Below are positions 53,909-64,000 of a stretch of DNA of 64,000 nucleotides, in pieces. The stretch's first letter is position 1; each line of letters begins with the position of its first letter. The notes under the pieces were generated by a model that worked only from the letters and a program-made list of their open reading frames with translations, was not told the DNA's origin and searched no databases. The DNA comes from Rhipidocladum racemiflorum (lineage: Eukaryota; Streptophyta; Magnoliopsida; Poales; Poaceae). The stretch is from NCBI GenBank assembly GCA_036346355.1, contig CM070591.1, forward strand, positions 21,746,001-21,810,000. The letters are read 5' to 3'. The position numbers and the translations under genes were made by a program.

Positions 53909-56824
53909 TGTCGGGACCCCGAATTTGCAAATCCGGACCCTCTGTGTATTCAGCACTAGTCCAGGAACGCGCTAGTGCACACAGTCTTAACATCGGTATA
54001 TATCACAATCATACCAAACGATACTATCAAAGTACTTTATTTAAATAATCAAAGGGTTACTCGACCTTATGGCCAAGTTACAAATATATGCCTGCAAGGC
54101 GAAACTTATTAAAAGAGAAATAACAGCGGAAAATCAAATAACTTCGTGGCGCCATCCAAGATACCACAGTAACCGATCGGGCTCGCATCCCTAACTAGAC
54201 GGGACTTCTTTGAAATCCTCCTCCGAAACTCGCGTAATCTCCTCTTCAACTGGTATTGTGTTGAGGCAAGGGTGAGTACTTGGTACTCAGCAAGTCATGC
54301 ACAGAATGCAAGCTAATATACTATATGCATGGCTTGGTACAAAGGAGTAGCTCAAGGTATATTTGCAGTAAACAGCTTTTGACAAGTAATAAAAGTAGAT
54401 TCGAAAGCAGTAGAAATAAGTAAAGCATAAATAACTTCTCAAGAAATTTAATAAACATTTTCCCCATCCTAAACCATATTTCCATCAACTTCATTACTAA
54501 ACCAACCCAACTTTTCAAATCCAAGTTATTTTCGTAAAATCTAACCCTTGATCAGTAATTCCCGAGCATTGTCGATCACAGTGGACTCGGCTATTCAAAT
54601 AGATTCTACACTCTGCAGAGGTTATGCACTTTACCCACAAGATACAGTCAAACACCACAAAGGCGAGTTCCCGTAACAAAGCCTTTCGGAAGCCTCAAAC
54701 AACACAGGTGGTCCTCTCCGGTTCGTGCTCTACACCATCCCTTCCCTTAGCCAAGGCGAAGTATGGGACCAACACACCGTTAGATAGTTTAAATCAAAAT
54801 AGATTTCGAAATAGGATCAATATGGTCAAAGCACAACTTGCCTTCAAAAAGTACTTGCTCTTGGTCTTGAGTTGAATCCTGAGTCAACACTTCTCCCTCG
54901 AATCCTTCCGGCACTTCAACGTCTACTCGTAACGCGTGCAAATAGCAAATACACAAATAAACACTAGGCAAAAACATCCCAAAACTCCAAATAAAAACCA
55001 TAAACAGAGAGAACATAATTTTCTGGATTTTTAGAAACTGGAATCGTCAAATTTGGAGTTAAAACGCAAAAGTTATGATTTATTAAAGTTTAAATAATCA
55101 ATTAAATAATATTACAGAGAAAAACTTTAGTCCAAAAATTAAATAAAATTCATATTTAGGTAGATCTCAATTTTATACAAATTTAGAAATTTGAATCACT
55201 CAAATCGGAGTTGAAACGCATAAAAGTTATAAGCGTTTGAAGTTTGAATCTAAATTTGAATCAATATTTCGAATTAATAAATCATTTTCTTTTTTCGAAA
55301 TTAATTATTGCGTCGGCATGGACACGTGGCAGCCTCGATTGGGCGGTGGCGTCGGTGGTCCATGGACTTGGTCCACGCCGGCTCGGGTCCACAGTGGACT
55401 CGGTCCACGACTCCACGTGAGATCGACATGTGGGCCTCTCGTGACGTCATCGGCCCGACGTCGGCGGGCTCGGCCACGGTCGGCGGTGGGACCCATCGTG
55501 ACGCGTCATGGGTGACGTCGGCGCTTGGCGGGTCAGCCATCGACATGCGGGCCCCTCGACACGCGGGCCCGCGTGTCGGCGTCTGCCTGCCAGCTGGGCG
55601 TGGGCCGGCGACCACGTCGGTCCAACTTCCCGACACGTGGCGCAATCACGGCCGTTGATTTGAAATTCAACGGCGCGGATTAGATCCAGGGTTAACACGT
55701 TGAAACTACTCGTTGATCGTGGGCGCTCGATTTAGATCGGACGGTCGGATCTAATCCTATAATCGCATTTGCTCAAGACGCGTGGCGATTGTGAACCGCT
55801 GGATTTTGATCCAACGGTCCGGATCTAATCGGGTTTGGAACACGTGAACTCACCTCAACCGTCCGATCCGATCTCGACGGTCCTCTCGAGCTTCGCGAGT
55901 CCGGCGATGGCACGGCCGGAGCTTGGGCACCGAGAGGCGAACGACGACGGCGAGCCGACGGCGTTCCGGTTGCTCGGCGAGATGAAGGGTCCTTCGGTGC
56001 GTCTCGACGCGAGGACTCGGATCTGGGCTCCTTCTCGGCGGAAGACGACGGACGGCGGCGGAATCGAGCAAAAACCGCGGCGGTCACTTCCTCCAACTAC
56101 GGCGAGCTCGCACGGGCAAACGACGGCGGCTCAGGCGAGATGGCTCGGGGGAACGGGTGCGCAAGGATGAGGGCAACCTCGGGGGACATCTCACGCTTTA
56201 AATAGCCTCGGCGTTCGTGCCCTAGACGGAAACCTAGTTCTTTACGGCGGCGGGCGCGGCGGCGGAGTCCGGCTCGGTCTCGGCGAAGACGACGACTCTC
56301 ACCGCCCACGTGGCGCGATCAACGGCCCACGATCGCCGCGGCGATCGGATCCGGGCGGATCTGGCTCGAACCGTGCAGGCGGATCTCAGCCGTTGGATCT
56401 TGATCCAACGGTAGGGATTGATTAGGTTTAGGAGTGGGTTCGGTCGAGTCACGTGGCTCGGGTCGGACTAGATTCCGACTCGGGTTACCACTCGGTCGGA
56501 TGAACAGTACTTGACCCGAGTTTGAATTTCCAGCGATTTAATATTTAAAATAATCCCCAGTAATTCATTTAATTCATTAAAAATAGCAAATGACTCAGAA
56601 AAATTCCAGAAAAATTCTGGAAAATACTTTGGATCATTTTGGACTCAAATAAAATATTTCCAACAAAATTTTATTTGCAAAATTAAATTCTTTAATTATT
56701 TCAAAATGGAATAAATTCAAATAAATTCCAAATAAATCCAAATAAATTCCAGAAAATTCCAAAAATTCACCAAAGTGCCAAATCACACATGAATTTAAGA
56801 AAAGCAAAATTTTGGGGTGTTACA
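53909..56824 (-). repeat. Element B 5' LTR with internal deletion
   Basis: 2916 bp, against 3495 bp for the 3' LTR. The deletion lies at about 54786: sequence after CCGTTAGATA jumps to TTTAAATCAAAATAGATTT, leaving out the equivalent of about 45613-46210. The rest aligns with 44742-48236 but differs at many CTG/CAG sites. Confidence 0.9.
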
Positions 56825-58327
56825 GCTCCCTAAGTAGACGGTTCCTCTTGGAGCTCCTCCTCCAAAGCTGGTGTAGTCTCCTCCTCAACTGGTGTTGTAT
56901 TGCGGCAAGGGTGAGTACTTGGTACTCAGCAAGTCATGCACAGAATGCAGCTAATATACTACATGCATGGCTTAATACAAAGGAGTGGCTCAAGGTATAT
57001 TTGCAGTAAGAGCATTTAACAAGTATCATAAGTAGATTCGAAAGCAGTAGAAACAAGTAAAGCATAAATAACTTTTCAAGGAGTTTAGTAAACATCTTCC
57101 CCATCCTAATCCACATTTCCATCGACAACATTGTTCAACCAAACCCAACCTTTCAAGTCCAAGTTATTTTCAAGAAAATCTAACCCTTGACTGTAATTCC
57201 CGAGCGATGTCCAATACCGCGGACACGGCTATTCGAATAGATTTTACACTCTGCAGAGGTTATGCACTTTACCCACAAGATACAGTCAAACACCACAAAG
57301 GCGAGTTCCCGTAACAAAATCTTTCGGAAACCTCTAACAATACAAGTGGTCCTCTCCGGTGTTGCACACTAACCCTTCCCTTAGCAAAGGCGAAGTTTAG
57401 GTCAATCCACCGTTAGATGGGTACCTGGCCGCAGCCCCGGTACGCTCCCCCGTACAACTTACACAAAGGGTGTAGTTGACCTCCTGAGGTCCCACAGGTA
57501 CGTTATTAGCAACTTAATCAACTAGGTTAGTTCAAAGGCTTGCAAGGTTAAGTCCTTAGGGTGACCAGGGTAAGACTACCCGAAGAACCAACACAACGTT
57601 CCCGGTGCCACAACTGGCCCACCCGATCATTCTTGCCACATGCCCCGGTCGAAAACTATTTATCAAACCCCAGTTGATTACCATGCACCACGTGCCATCA
57701 ACATCACATGATACCTTTCCAAAACAGGTTCAATATATCATTAAGTCAATATTAACATTTGATTGTCCAAAATCATGTTATGAGCACGTAGCAGGTCTAA
57801 GCAATAAACTACAACGATCTAAATTCCCATGTTGGCAATTTAGTAATGTCCAACTAGTAAACCACAACTAGGGTGACAAGGGTCATGGAACATATTTAAT
57901 TAATCAAGGTGTCATATAGCAATTTGGCATTTATCTAATTTCCCATATTTAAATAAAGTATTTTTCTAATTAAACTAGCATGCAATAAGTTAAATCAAAA
58001 TAGGTTTCAAAATAGGATCAATATGGTCAAAGCATAACTTGCCTTCAAAAAGTACTTGCTCTTGGTCCTAAGCTGGCTCCTGGGTCAATACTTCTCCTTC
58101 GAATCCTTCCGGCACTTCAACGTCTACTCGTAACGCGTGCAAATAGCAACAAATGAATAAAACAGTAGACCAAAATGTTCCAAACATCTAAATAAAGTTC
58201 ATAAGCAGAGAGAACATAATTTTATGAATTTTTAGAAACTGGAATCGTCAAATTCGGAGTTTAAATGCAAAAGTTATAGCATTTTGAAGTTTAAATAATC
58301 AATTAAATAATATTACAGAGGAAAACT
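56825..58327 (-). repeat. Element A 5' LTR, segment 2
   Basis: Resumes at GCTCCCTAAGTAGACGG, matching 31990 onwards in the 3' LTR, up to the solo LTR at 58328. It lacks about 39 bp near 57527 that the 3' LTR has (about 32695-32735). Confidence 0.92.
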
Positions 58328-61300
58328 TGTGAGACCCCGGATCAGCTATCCAGAATCTCCTGTGAATTTCCGTACTAGTCCCAGATCAGTAGCTAGTACA
58401 CACAGTCACAATGATACTTCATTGCCGAACAAAACGAAACTTGTAATATAAATATTCAAGTATGGGCCACATGGCCACTTATTACATTACTCGGTCCAAC
58501 GACCGGACACACAAAACAGCGGAAACGAAAGCGAAACGAAACGAGCGAACGCCACAACGCCACAGGCGACGACTAGCGATGCAACTAGTCCTCCTGGCAG
58601 TCCTCCTCGAAGAACTCCTCCTCTTCCTCAGCATCTTGGAAATTCTCTGATGATGACAATGTTTGTGTAGCACGTGAGTACAAGAGTACTCAGCAAGTCG
58701 GGAAATTATGATCATGAGGGGCTTTCCAAAGGAAGCTTAATAGGGTTTATTTGCATAAAGCCACATTTGATTAAATCATACTTAAGTAATAAATTTCACA
58801 AAACATCTTTTACAATTCTTTTTAATAATTGAATTATTTATTATTGTAGTGAGGTTCTATCCACCATCACTAACATAAAGGCTCTATCCGCCAATAGTTT
58901 AAAAGATCAAAGTTAATCATGTGACTCCATCCGTCAAAGGTAAAACAGGTTCTATCCACCTGGGTTGGCTCTTTCCGCCAAACCACATTCGAGAGTTCTA
59001 ACCACCCCCGAACCCCAAAACAAAACACTTTTCGGGTTTTAAAACCAAAACCAAAGTCTACCAATATGAAAGCATTCTTCGCTTTGCCTTTGACCGTAGG
59101 CACGGCTATTCTAATAGTTTTACTCTGCAGAGGTGTACAACTTTACCCACAAGACAAGATATACCCTTAATGCCATGCAATTAACACACTTCCTTAGGTG
59201 TGCCGGCAGGGATATCTTGACAAGGCCGTTACAATGTATCTACCTAACTAGACCCACCCGCTGAGGTTTCACCGCTTTTAGGGTTCCCTCCACCCAGTAC
59301 AGAAGCCCCCTCTTGCGCCGTGTGAGAAAAAACAACATTGCCTCCGTCCGGCATTCACATTCAACCATGTGGTGAGTCTAAGCTAGGCTTCTACAAATTA
59401 GTTGGCCAGGTCGTACCATTATAGACATGTGGTAGTACGGTTATGCTTAAAATGGCAATCATAAGCGTCGGTCCTTATATGACTTGGGGCGGTACTTGCA
59501 CAAAAGGATCAAGGCTTGATCCGCTCCCACCCGACATTCCATGCCACCCAAGTCAAAATCATTTTCCTTTTCTTTTTATTTTAGCAAAACAGGACCAAAA
59601 CCATAATAACACTTTCAAATCACATTTAATATCGTTCTTTTTGAATAATCCCACCCCTGAGTTGTTTTCATCGGAAAAGGTCCTAAGCAATTCTACCGTA
59701 CTACATAGCAACGGATACCATATAAGCCTAAGCATGGTATAAACAAGGTTCTAGGGTTACAATGGATATGATTAACAATGTCAAGGTGGAATCGATAAGT
59801 TCGGAATAACTAACACTTATATTTGACATATTTCATTAAACATAGCCATGCAACTTTATAAACAATTTAAATCATTTTGTAAACATAGGAGCAAAGTGCA
59901 TCAAGGAGACTTGCCTTCTTCGGCGGTGGGAGTGTCGAACTCGAGAAGTCCGGCGGCGGAATCGGCGGTCGCGGCGGGATCGTCGACTACACGCAAAACA
60001 AGGCAATAAATAAATAACAGAAAATAAATAAAATCCAAAAATTATAAAATTAGTACTGGCAGGTAGATATCGATTGATGATGAATTTAGGAATTTGAATG
60101 GGGTCAAACGGAGTTCGGATGAGAAAGTTATGAGCTTCTGAAGTTTGAATTTCGAATAAATCGAAAATCGGGAATATTCCCAGAATATTCCACTGTTGAC
60201 TGGGTCAAAGTTTGACTGAGGACTTTTGACTGGACAAGGCTAGGGTCTATGGCATGTGGGGTAGCCTTGTCATTGTGATGGGGCTTCATCCTCAAGTTCT
60301 TGGCCATGGAGAAGAAAACAGAGGAGAGGGAGAGGGCAAAGGGCGCCGGCGAGGTAGGCTGGCCCGGCGACGGCTGAGGCGGCGGTCATGGCGACGCGGC
60401 GACGCGGCAGCGGCGGCGGTGGTCGGAGGCGATGCGCGGCGCTGGCGCCGCGGCGCTGGCGCGCCGGCGGCGGCGCCGGCGACGGCGGCGCTGACCAAAG
60501 CGGCGATCGCCGGGCATGGAGGCTAATCCGCCGGTTGGTCGCCGGCGCGGCCGCAAGACGCGGCAAGCCTGGCGTGCAGCGGGGAGGCGCCTGCGGCGGC
60601 GGCCATGGACTGCGCGGGACCAGGGCGGCGGCGGGTCGCCGGCCACGGCCGAACGGCGCGACGGCGCGGCGAACGCCGCGAGCGCGCGGGGTCAATCCAA
60701 GAACAGAGAGCACCGTTTTAGCCCAAAAACTCAAATTTTCTCCAAATTTTGAACATGACCACCACAACTAATTGTAGAATCATGCAAAGGACCCCTTAAG
60801 GAACCTAGGGATGGAAGGAATCGAACCAATTCTCACCGGAGAAGATGAACTCGACGATGAACACGGGTTCGGTCGAGATGAGCAAAAACTGAAATTCGTC
60901 GTCCACAGATGATGAAACCTAAAATCGATGGATGAGTTAGAATCTAGACTCCCTCACGAACTCAATGAAACAAGCGGAATAGAAATTGAACCACCGAGGA
61001 GGGAGATATGATCCAAAACCCGAAGAACGCGATGAACACAAGAGTTCGTCGGTTTTCTTGATCTTGCGGCCGATTGGATTTGAGAGGCTAACGGAGAGCT
61101 ACACCACCGGAAAGAGGACTCTTATACGGAGAGGTGAGAGGTGGAAGTGCACGGATCCGAGTAGAAACGGCCAAATTATGGCCTTAAACGTGATTTCGGT
61201 TTCCATGCAAACCGCGGCCGTTTCGCTGCGATTTAGGAAAAATAAATGCCGGGAATGGAATCCCCTCGCCGAAATCTTTCCAACGGACCCGGCCTTGATG

Positions 61301-61919
61301 GATTGGAAGCTTTGAGTGGAAAGTTATGAGCATTGGCTTCCATGTTGCCTTGGATGAGGAGAAAGAGCTCATGTTCTGTACGTGCCTTTCCAAAGGTTGA
61401 AGAAAGGCCATGTAGCACTGCCACGTGGCGGCCCACGGTTGGTCGGCTTATACGCAAATCATCCGCCCTAGAGAAAAATAAGGAAAAATGGCCTAAAAAT
61501 TCCGGAAAAATTCCTAGAGCCATTTTGGAATATGTGGGACGCAATGGAATTGTTTTGGTTGAGTTTGGATGATTTTTGTGGAATTAGATATTCAGGCGCG
61601 GATCGCAGGCATTAAACAAAAGCCGTGCGAGATAAAATAGGAACGGATGTCCAAAAATCCGGGGAATGATTCCTAAAATCATTTCGGAATATTTGGAACA
61701 TTTTAGAAGTGGTTTGGGGATTTTTGGAGCATTTTTGGACTCGGGTGAATTTTTGCAATGCAGATCGAAAATCCGATTTTTCGCCCGGGAGGGAATTAAT
61801 TCCCGATTTCGAAGGGTGATGGATGCCAGTATATTTTAAACACCAAAGAAACTCCAAATTTTGAATTTACTTTATTTAAACTAGGTTTTTCTCCAGAAAG
61901 CCAAAATGAGGATGTTACA
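58328..61919 (-). mobile_element. Solo LTR (3.59 kb) of a related chromovirus family
   Basis: Plus strand begins TGTGAGACCCCGG and ends GGATGTTACA. It is flanked by AAACT (58323-58327 and 61920-61924), and the A LTR continues on both sides. No pol motifs. It shares GTACTCAGCAAGTC (near 58688) and the AAAGTTATGAGC...GAAGTTTGAAT motif (60123-60150) with the A/B LTRs but is otherwise different, so it is another family of the same type. The GC-rich ORFs at 60254-60771 (Arg/Ala/Gly-rich on both strands) are compositional artefacts. Confidence 0.9.
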
Positions 61920-63663
61920 AAACTTTATTCCAAAAATTAAATAAAATTCATCATTAGGTAGATCTCAATTTTATACAAATTTAGAAATTTGAAACACTCA
62001 AATCGGAGTTGAAACGCAAAAGTTATAAGCGTTTGAAGTTTGAAACAAAATCTGAAATCATTATTTCGAATTAATAAATCATTTTCTTTTTCGGAAATTA
62101 ATTATTGCGTCAGCGAGGACACGTGGCAGCCTCTGATTGGTCTGCTGACGTCAGCCGGTTCATGGACGTGGTCCATGGTTTGGCTCGGGTCTACCGTGGA
62201 CCCGGTCCACGGCTCACGTGCGGCTGACAGGTGGGACCCACTGGGGTGACGTCATTGCTGACGTCAGCGGGGACTCGGCTTCGTTGCGGCGATGTGGGAC
62301 CCACCGGTGACGTCATCGGCCGACGTCACCGCCGCTGGTGTGGCCGACAGTGGGCCCGTCTTGGCGTCACGCTACGGCGGTTGTGGTCGAGCTGGCCGAG
62401 TGGGCGGCGTGTCGGCGACACGCACGCGTGGAGTGCGTTAGGCCGACCGGCGCGGTCAGCCTTCCTGGAAGCGTGGCACGATCTCGGCCGTTGATTTGAA
62501 AATCAACGGCCCAGATCAGATCTGGCTTCCACGCGTTTGGGTTAACGCGTTTGATTCGGACCGTTGGATCTAGATCCAACGGTTGAGATCCAATCTAACG
62601 CGTATAACGCGGCTAACGCTAACCGTACGATCTAGATCTAACGGCTGAGATTGGATAAGGGGTTTAGCACGTGGATCTCACCAGCGGGTGACGTGGCGTG
62701 ATCTGGGGCGCTGGATCTGGATCGGACGGTTGAGCGAGCTCGGGGTCCGGCGTTGGCTTGCGGCGGCGCTGGCTTACCGGAGTTGAGGACGACGACCACG
62801 GCAACAGCGCTACGGGCGTGCTCCGGCGAAGTGAGAGGTCTCTTCCGATGCGGCTTGACCTCCCGGTTCCTGATCTGACCTCAACGGCGGCGGAGGACGG
62901 CGGACGGCGGCGGAAACAACACTTAACCGCTGCGGAGCGCTACGGCAACTACGGCGAGCGATTGCGGCTAGACGGCGGTGGCTCAGGCGACGTTGTCTAG
63001 GGCTACGGGTGCGCACGGAAGTCGGCGTCACGGCACCGGTGGCGGCGCATTAAATAGGGCCCTCGGCGTCCGTGAAACGCGCGGAGTCCGACGGCGACAC
63101 GGAGAGGGTGACGTGGCACGTGCACAGCCGTTGGATCGAGATCCAACGGTGCGTGGGTTTGGGTTTGGGTCTGACTCGGGCGAGCTGGCTGGCTCGGTCG
63201 GGCTCGGGCTCGGGCTCGGGTGACGTGGCTCAATCGTGGCCGTTGGATCAAGATCCAACGGTCACGCGGGTTTGGGTTCGGCCGAGCGGGTTCGGCTGGA
63301 CCAACTGGCGCGGGTCGGACTCGAGTCTGACTCGGACTCGGGTCCGGTCGGAGGAACAGTAAAACCCACTCGCATTTAATTAATCCAATTAAATTCTCAA
63401 AAATTCAATTAAATCATTAAAAATAGCAAAAGACTTAGAAAAATTCCAGAAAAATTCTGGAAAATATTTTGGAACATTTTGGATTGAAATAAAATTTTCC
63501 AACAAATTTTTATTTGCAAAGTTTAATTCTTTAATTATTTCAAAATGGAATAAATTCAAATAAATTCCAAATAAATCCAAATAAATTCCAGAAAATTCCA
63601 AAAATTCACCAAAGTGCCAAATCACACATGAATTTAAGAAAAGCAAAATTTTGGGGTGTTACA
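61920..63663 (-). repeat. Element A 5' LTR, segment 3
   Basis: Aligns with about 33525-35265 of the 3' LTR. It keeps CTGACGTCAG words (62140-62152, 62255-62268) that read CGGCGTCGG-like in the 3' LTR. Palindromes lie at 62561-62582, 63128-63149 and 63240-63261. It ends GGGGTGTTACA. Confidence 0.93.
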
Positions 63664-64000
63664 CCCTAGGCACATAATGAGAAACAAAGCGTGCCTGTCT
63701 GAAATTAGACCTAGCCTTAGTTCATTCTTTCTTTTGTTGTTTGGTAGTCTAAAGCAAAAATCTACTAAATGTCCATCTCTACCACAATGAGTGCAAGTGT
63801 ACTTAACATGATGTTTGGCTTTAGAAGTAGAAGCATCATTTGCATTCATCATAGTAGAAGATAACACTCCAGCAGACTTAAAGACAATTTTCTTAGGCTC
63901 ATTGACAATTTCAAATTTTCCACTTTCAAGTGTTTTGACAACAGTGGGAGCATGTGATTTATGATGAGCATAAGAATCAAAACCTAAACCTTTGTTCTGA
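63664..64000 (-). pseudogene. Copia-2 gag, part with second zinc knuckle, runs off the window
   Basis: Minus-strand frame: NKGLGFDSYAHHKSHAPTVV, VNEPKKIVFKSAGVLSSTMM, CTHCGRDGHLVDFC knuckle (about 63767-63808), FCFRLPNNKRKN, then a frameshift and RHARFVSHYVPR-like sequence joining to 31710. It corresponds to 18940-19250 of Copia-1 but is clearly diverged, so Copia-2 is a different subfamily. Confidence 0.85.

Larger units (their letters stand above)
44742..56824 (-). mobile_element. Element B: second chromodomain Ty3/gypsy element inside the A 5' LTR
   Basis: 12.1 kb, same orientation and family as A, with two LTRs, primer site, extra ORF, gag and pol. The flanks share GCTC (44738-44741 and 56825-56828); only 4 bp can be matched, against 5 bp for the other insertions. 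Its coding regions have very many small indels and substitutions, largely at CTG and CAG words (see findings). Confidence 0.93.
31711..63663 (-). mobile_element. Element A: chromodomain Ty3/gypsy retrotransposon with nested insertions
   Basis: Full insertion in Copia-2 gag with target-site duplication CCCTA (31706-31710 and 63664-63668). Minus strand, LTRs about 3.55 kb. Order from right to left: 5' LTR, primer site, extra ORF, gag, protease, RT, RNase H, integrase with C-terminal chromodomain, purine tract, 3' LTR. Chromodomain plus very long LTRs suggests the Tekay/Del branch of chromoviruses (inferred). It contains a solo LTR (37579-40999), element B (44742-56824) and another solo LTR (58328-61919). 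Confidence 0.93.
26342..64000 (-). mobile_element. Copia-2: minus-strand, internally deleted Ty1/copia element, runs off the window
   Basis: Left end is its 3' LTR (26342-27708). Moving right come the 3' non-coding region, RNase H (split by a solo LTR), acidic linker, decayed protease, gag C terminus, element A (31711-63663), and more gag (63664-64000). It is of the same deleted family as Copia-1: the protease-linker-RNase H order is the same. The left flank CATCC (26337-26341) would be the target-site duplication; the other copy is outside the window. Confidence 0.9.

Noticed and set aside
58462..58715. Small Arg/Leu-rich ORFs near the left end of the 3.6-kb solo LTR
   Set aside because: They correspond to the part of the LTR that aligns loosely with non-coding A/B LTR sequence.
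60254..60771. GC-rich ORFs on both strands, Arg/Ala/Gly-rich
   Set aside because: They overlap on both strands in a GCGGCGGCG-type region inside a solo LTR, with no conserved motif; open frames are expected from composition.

Overview
The window is nuclear DNA of a flowering plant, most likely a grass. It has one host gene, an auxin response factor of the ARF2 type (336..6057, 14 exons, 846 codons), followed by a stack of nested LTR retrotransposons that fills 7504 to the right edge. No CRISPR array, operon or RNA gene was seen.

Layout. Positions 1-335 are the ARF promoter and 5' UTR, and 6058-7503 its 3' UTR and intergenic DNA. At 7504 a plus-strand Ty3/gypsy element of Tat type begins (5' LTR, gag, protease, RT, two RNase H domains, integrase, and a spliced antisense gene). 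It is broken by a solo LTR (12047..14417, TSD ACCTG), by a Ty1/copia element (Copia-1, 15940..22553, TSD ATGTT) and, at 26342, by a minus-strand copia element (Copia-2) whose far end lies outside the window. Copia-2 holds a solo LTR (29231..31053, TSD CCATG). It also holds a 32-kb chromovirus block (element A, 31711..63663, TSD CCCTA). Element A holds an inverted solo LTR of its own family in the RT gene (37579..40999, TSD ACTCG). Its 5' LTR holds a second full chromovirus (element B, 44742..56824) and a solo LTR of a related family (58328..61919, TSD AAACT). The deepest path is Tat element > Copia-2 > A > B.

How the parts relate. All retrotransposon coding regions are broken by stops, frameshifts or insertions. 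Several stops are TAG where a CAG codon is expected, which suits deamination of methylated cytosine. Copia-1 and Copia-2 are two members of one internally deleted (non-autonomous) family: both join the protease region to RNase H at the same place and lack integrase and RT. A and B are chromodomain gypsy elements with 3.5-kb LTRs and an extra coiled-coil ORF upstream of gag.

Most interesting observations: (1) a word, TCGGC/GCCGA, repeated at very high density in all frames and both strands of the Tat element; (2) a four-exon antisense gene in the same element whose splice sites all keep phase 0; (3) arrays of short hairpins with compensating arm changes in the Copia-2-type LTRs; (4) a copy-specific CTG>TCG and CAG>CGA/CGG pattern in B and part of A, which looks like base-calling error at CHG-methylated sites rather than biology. 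Family names rest on visible motifs, not on database searches.
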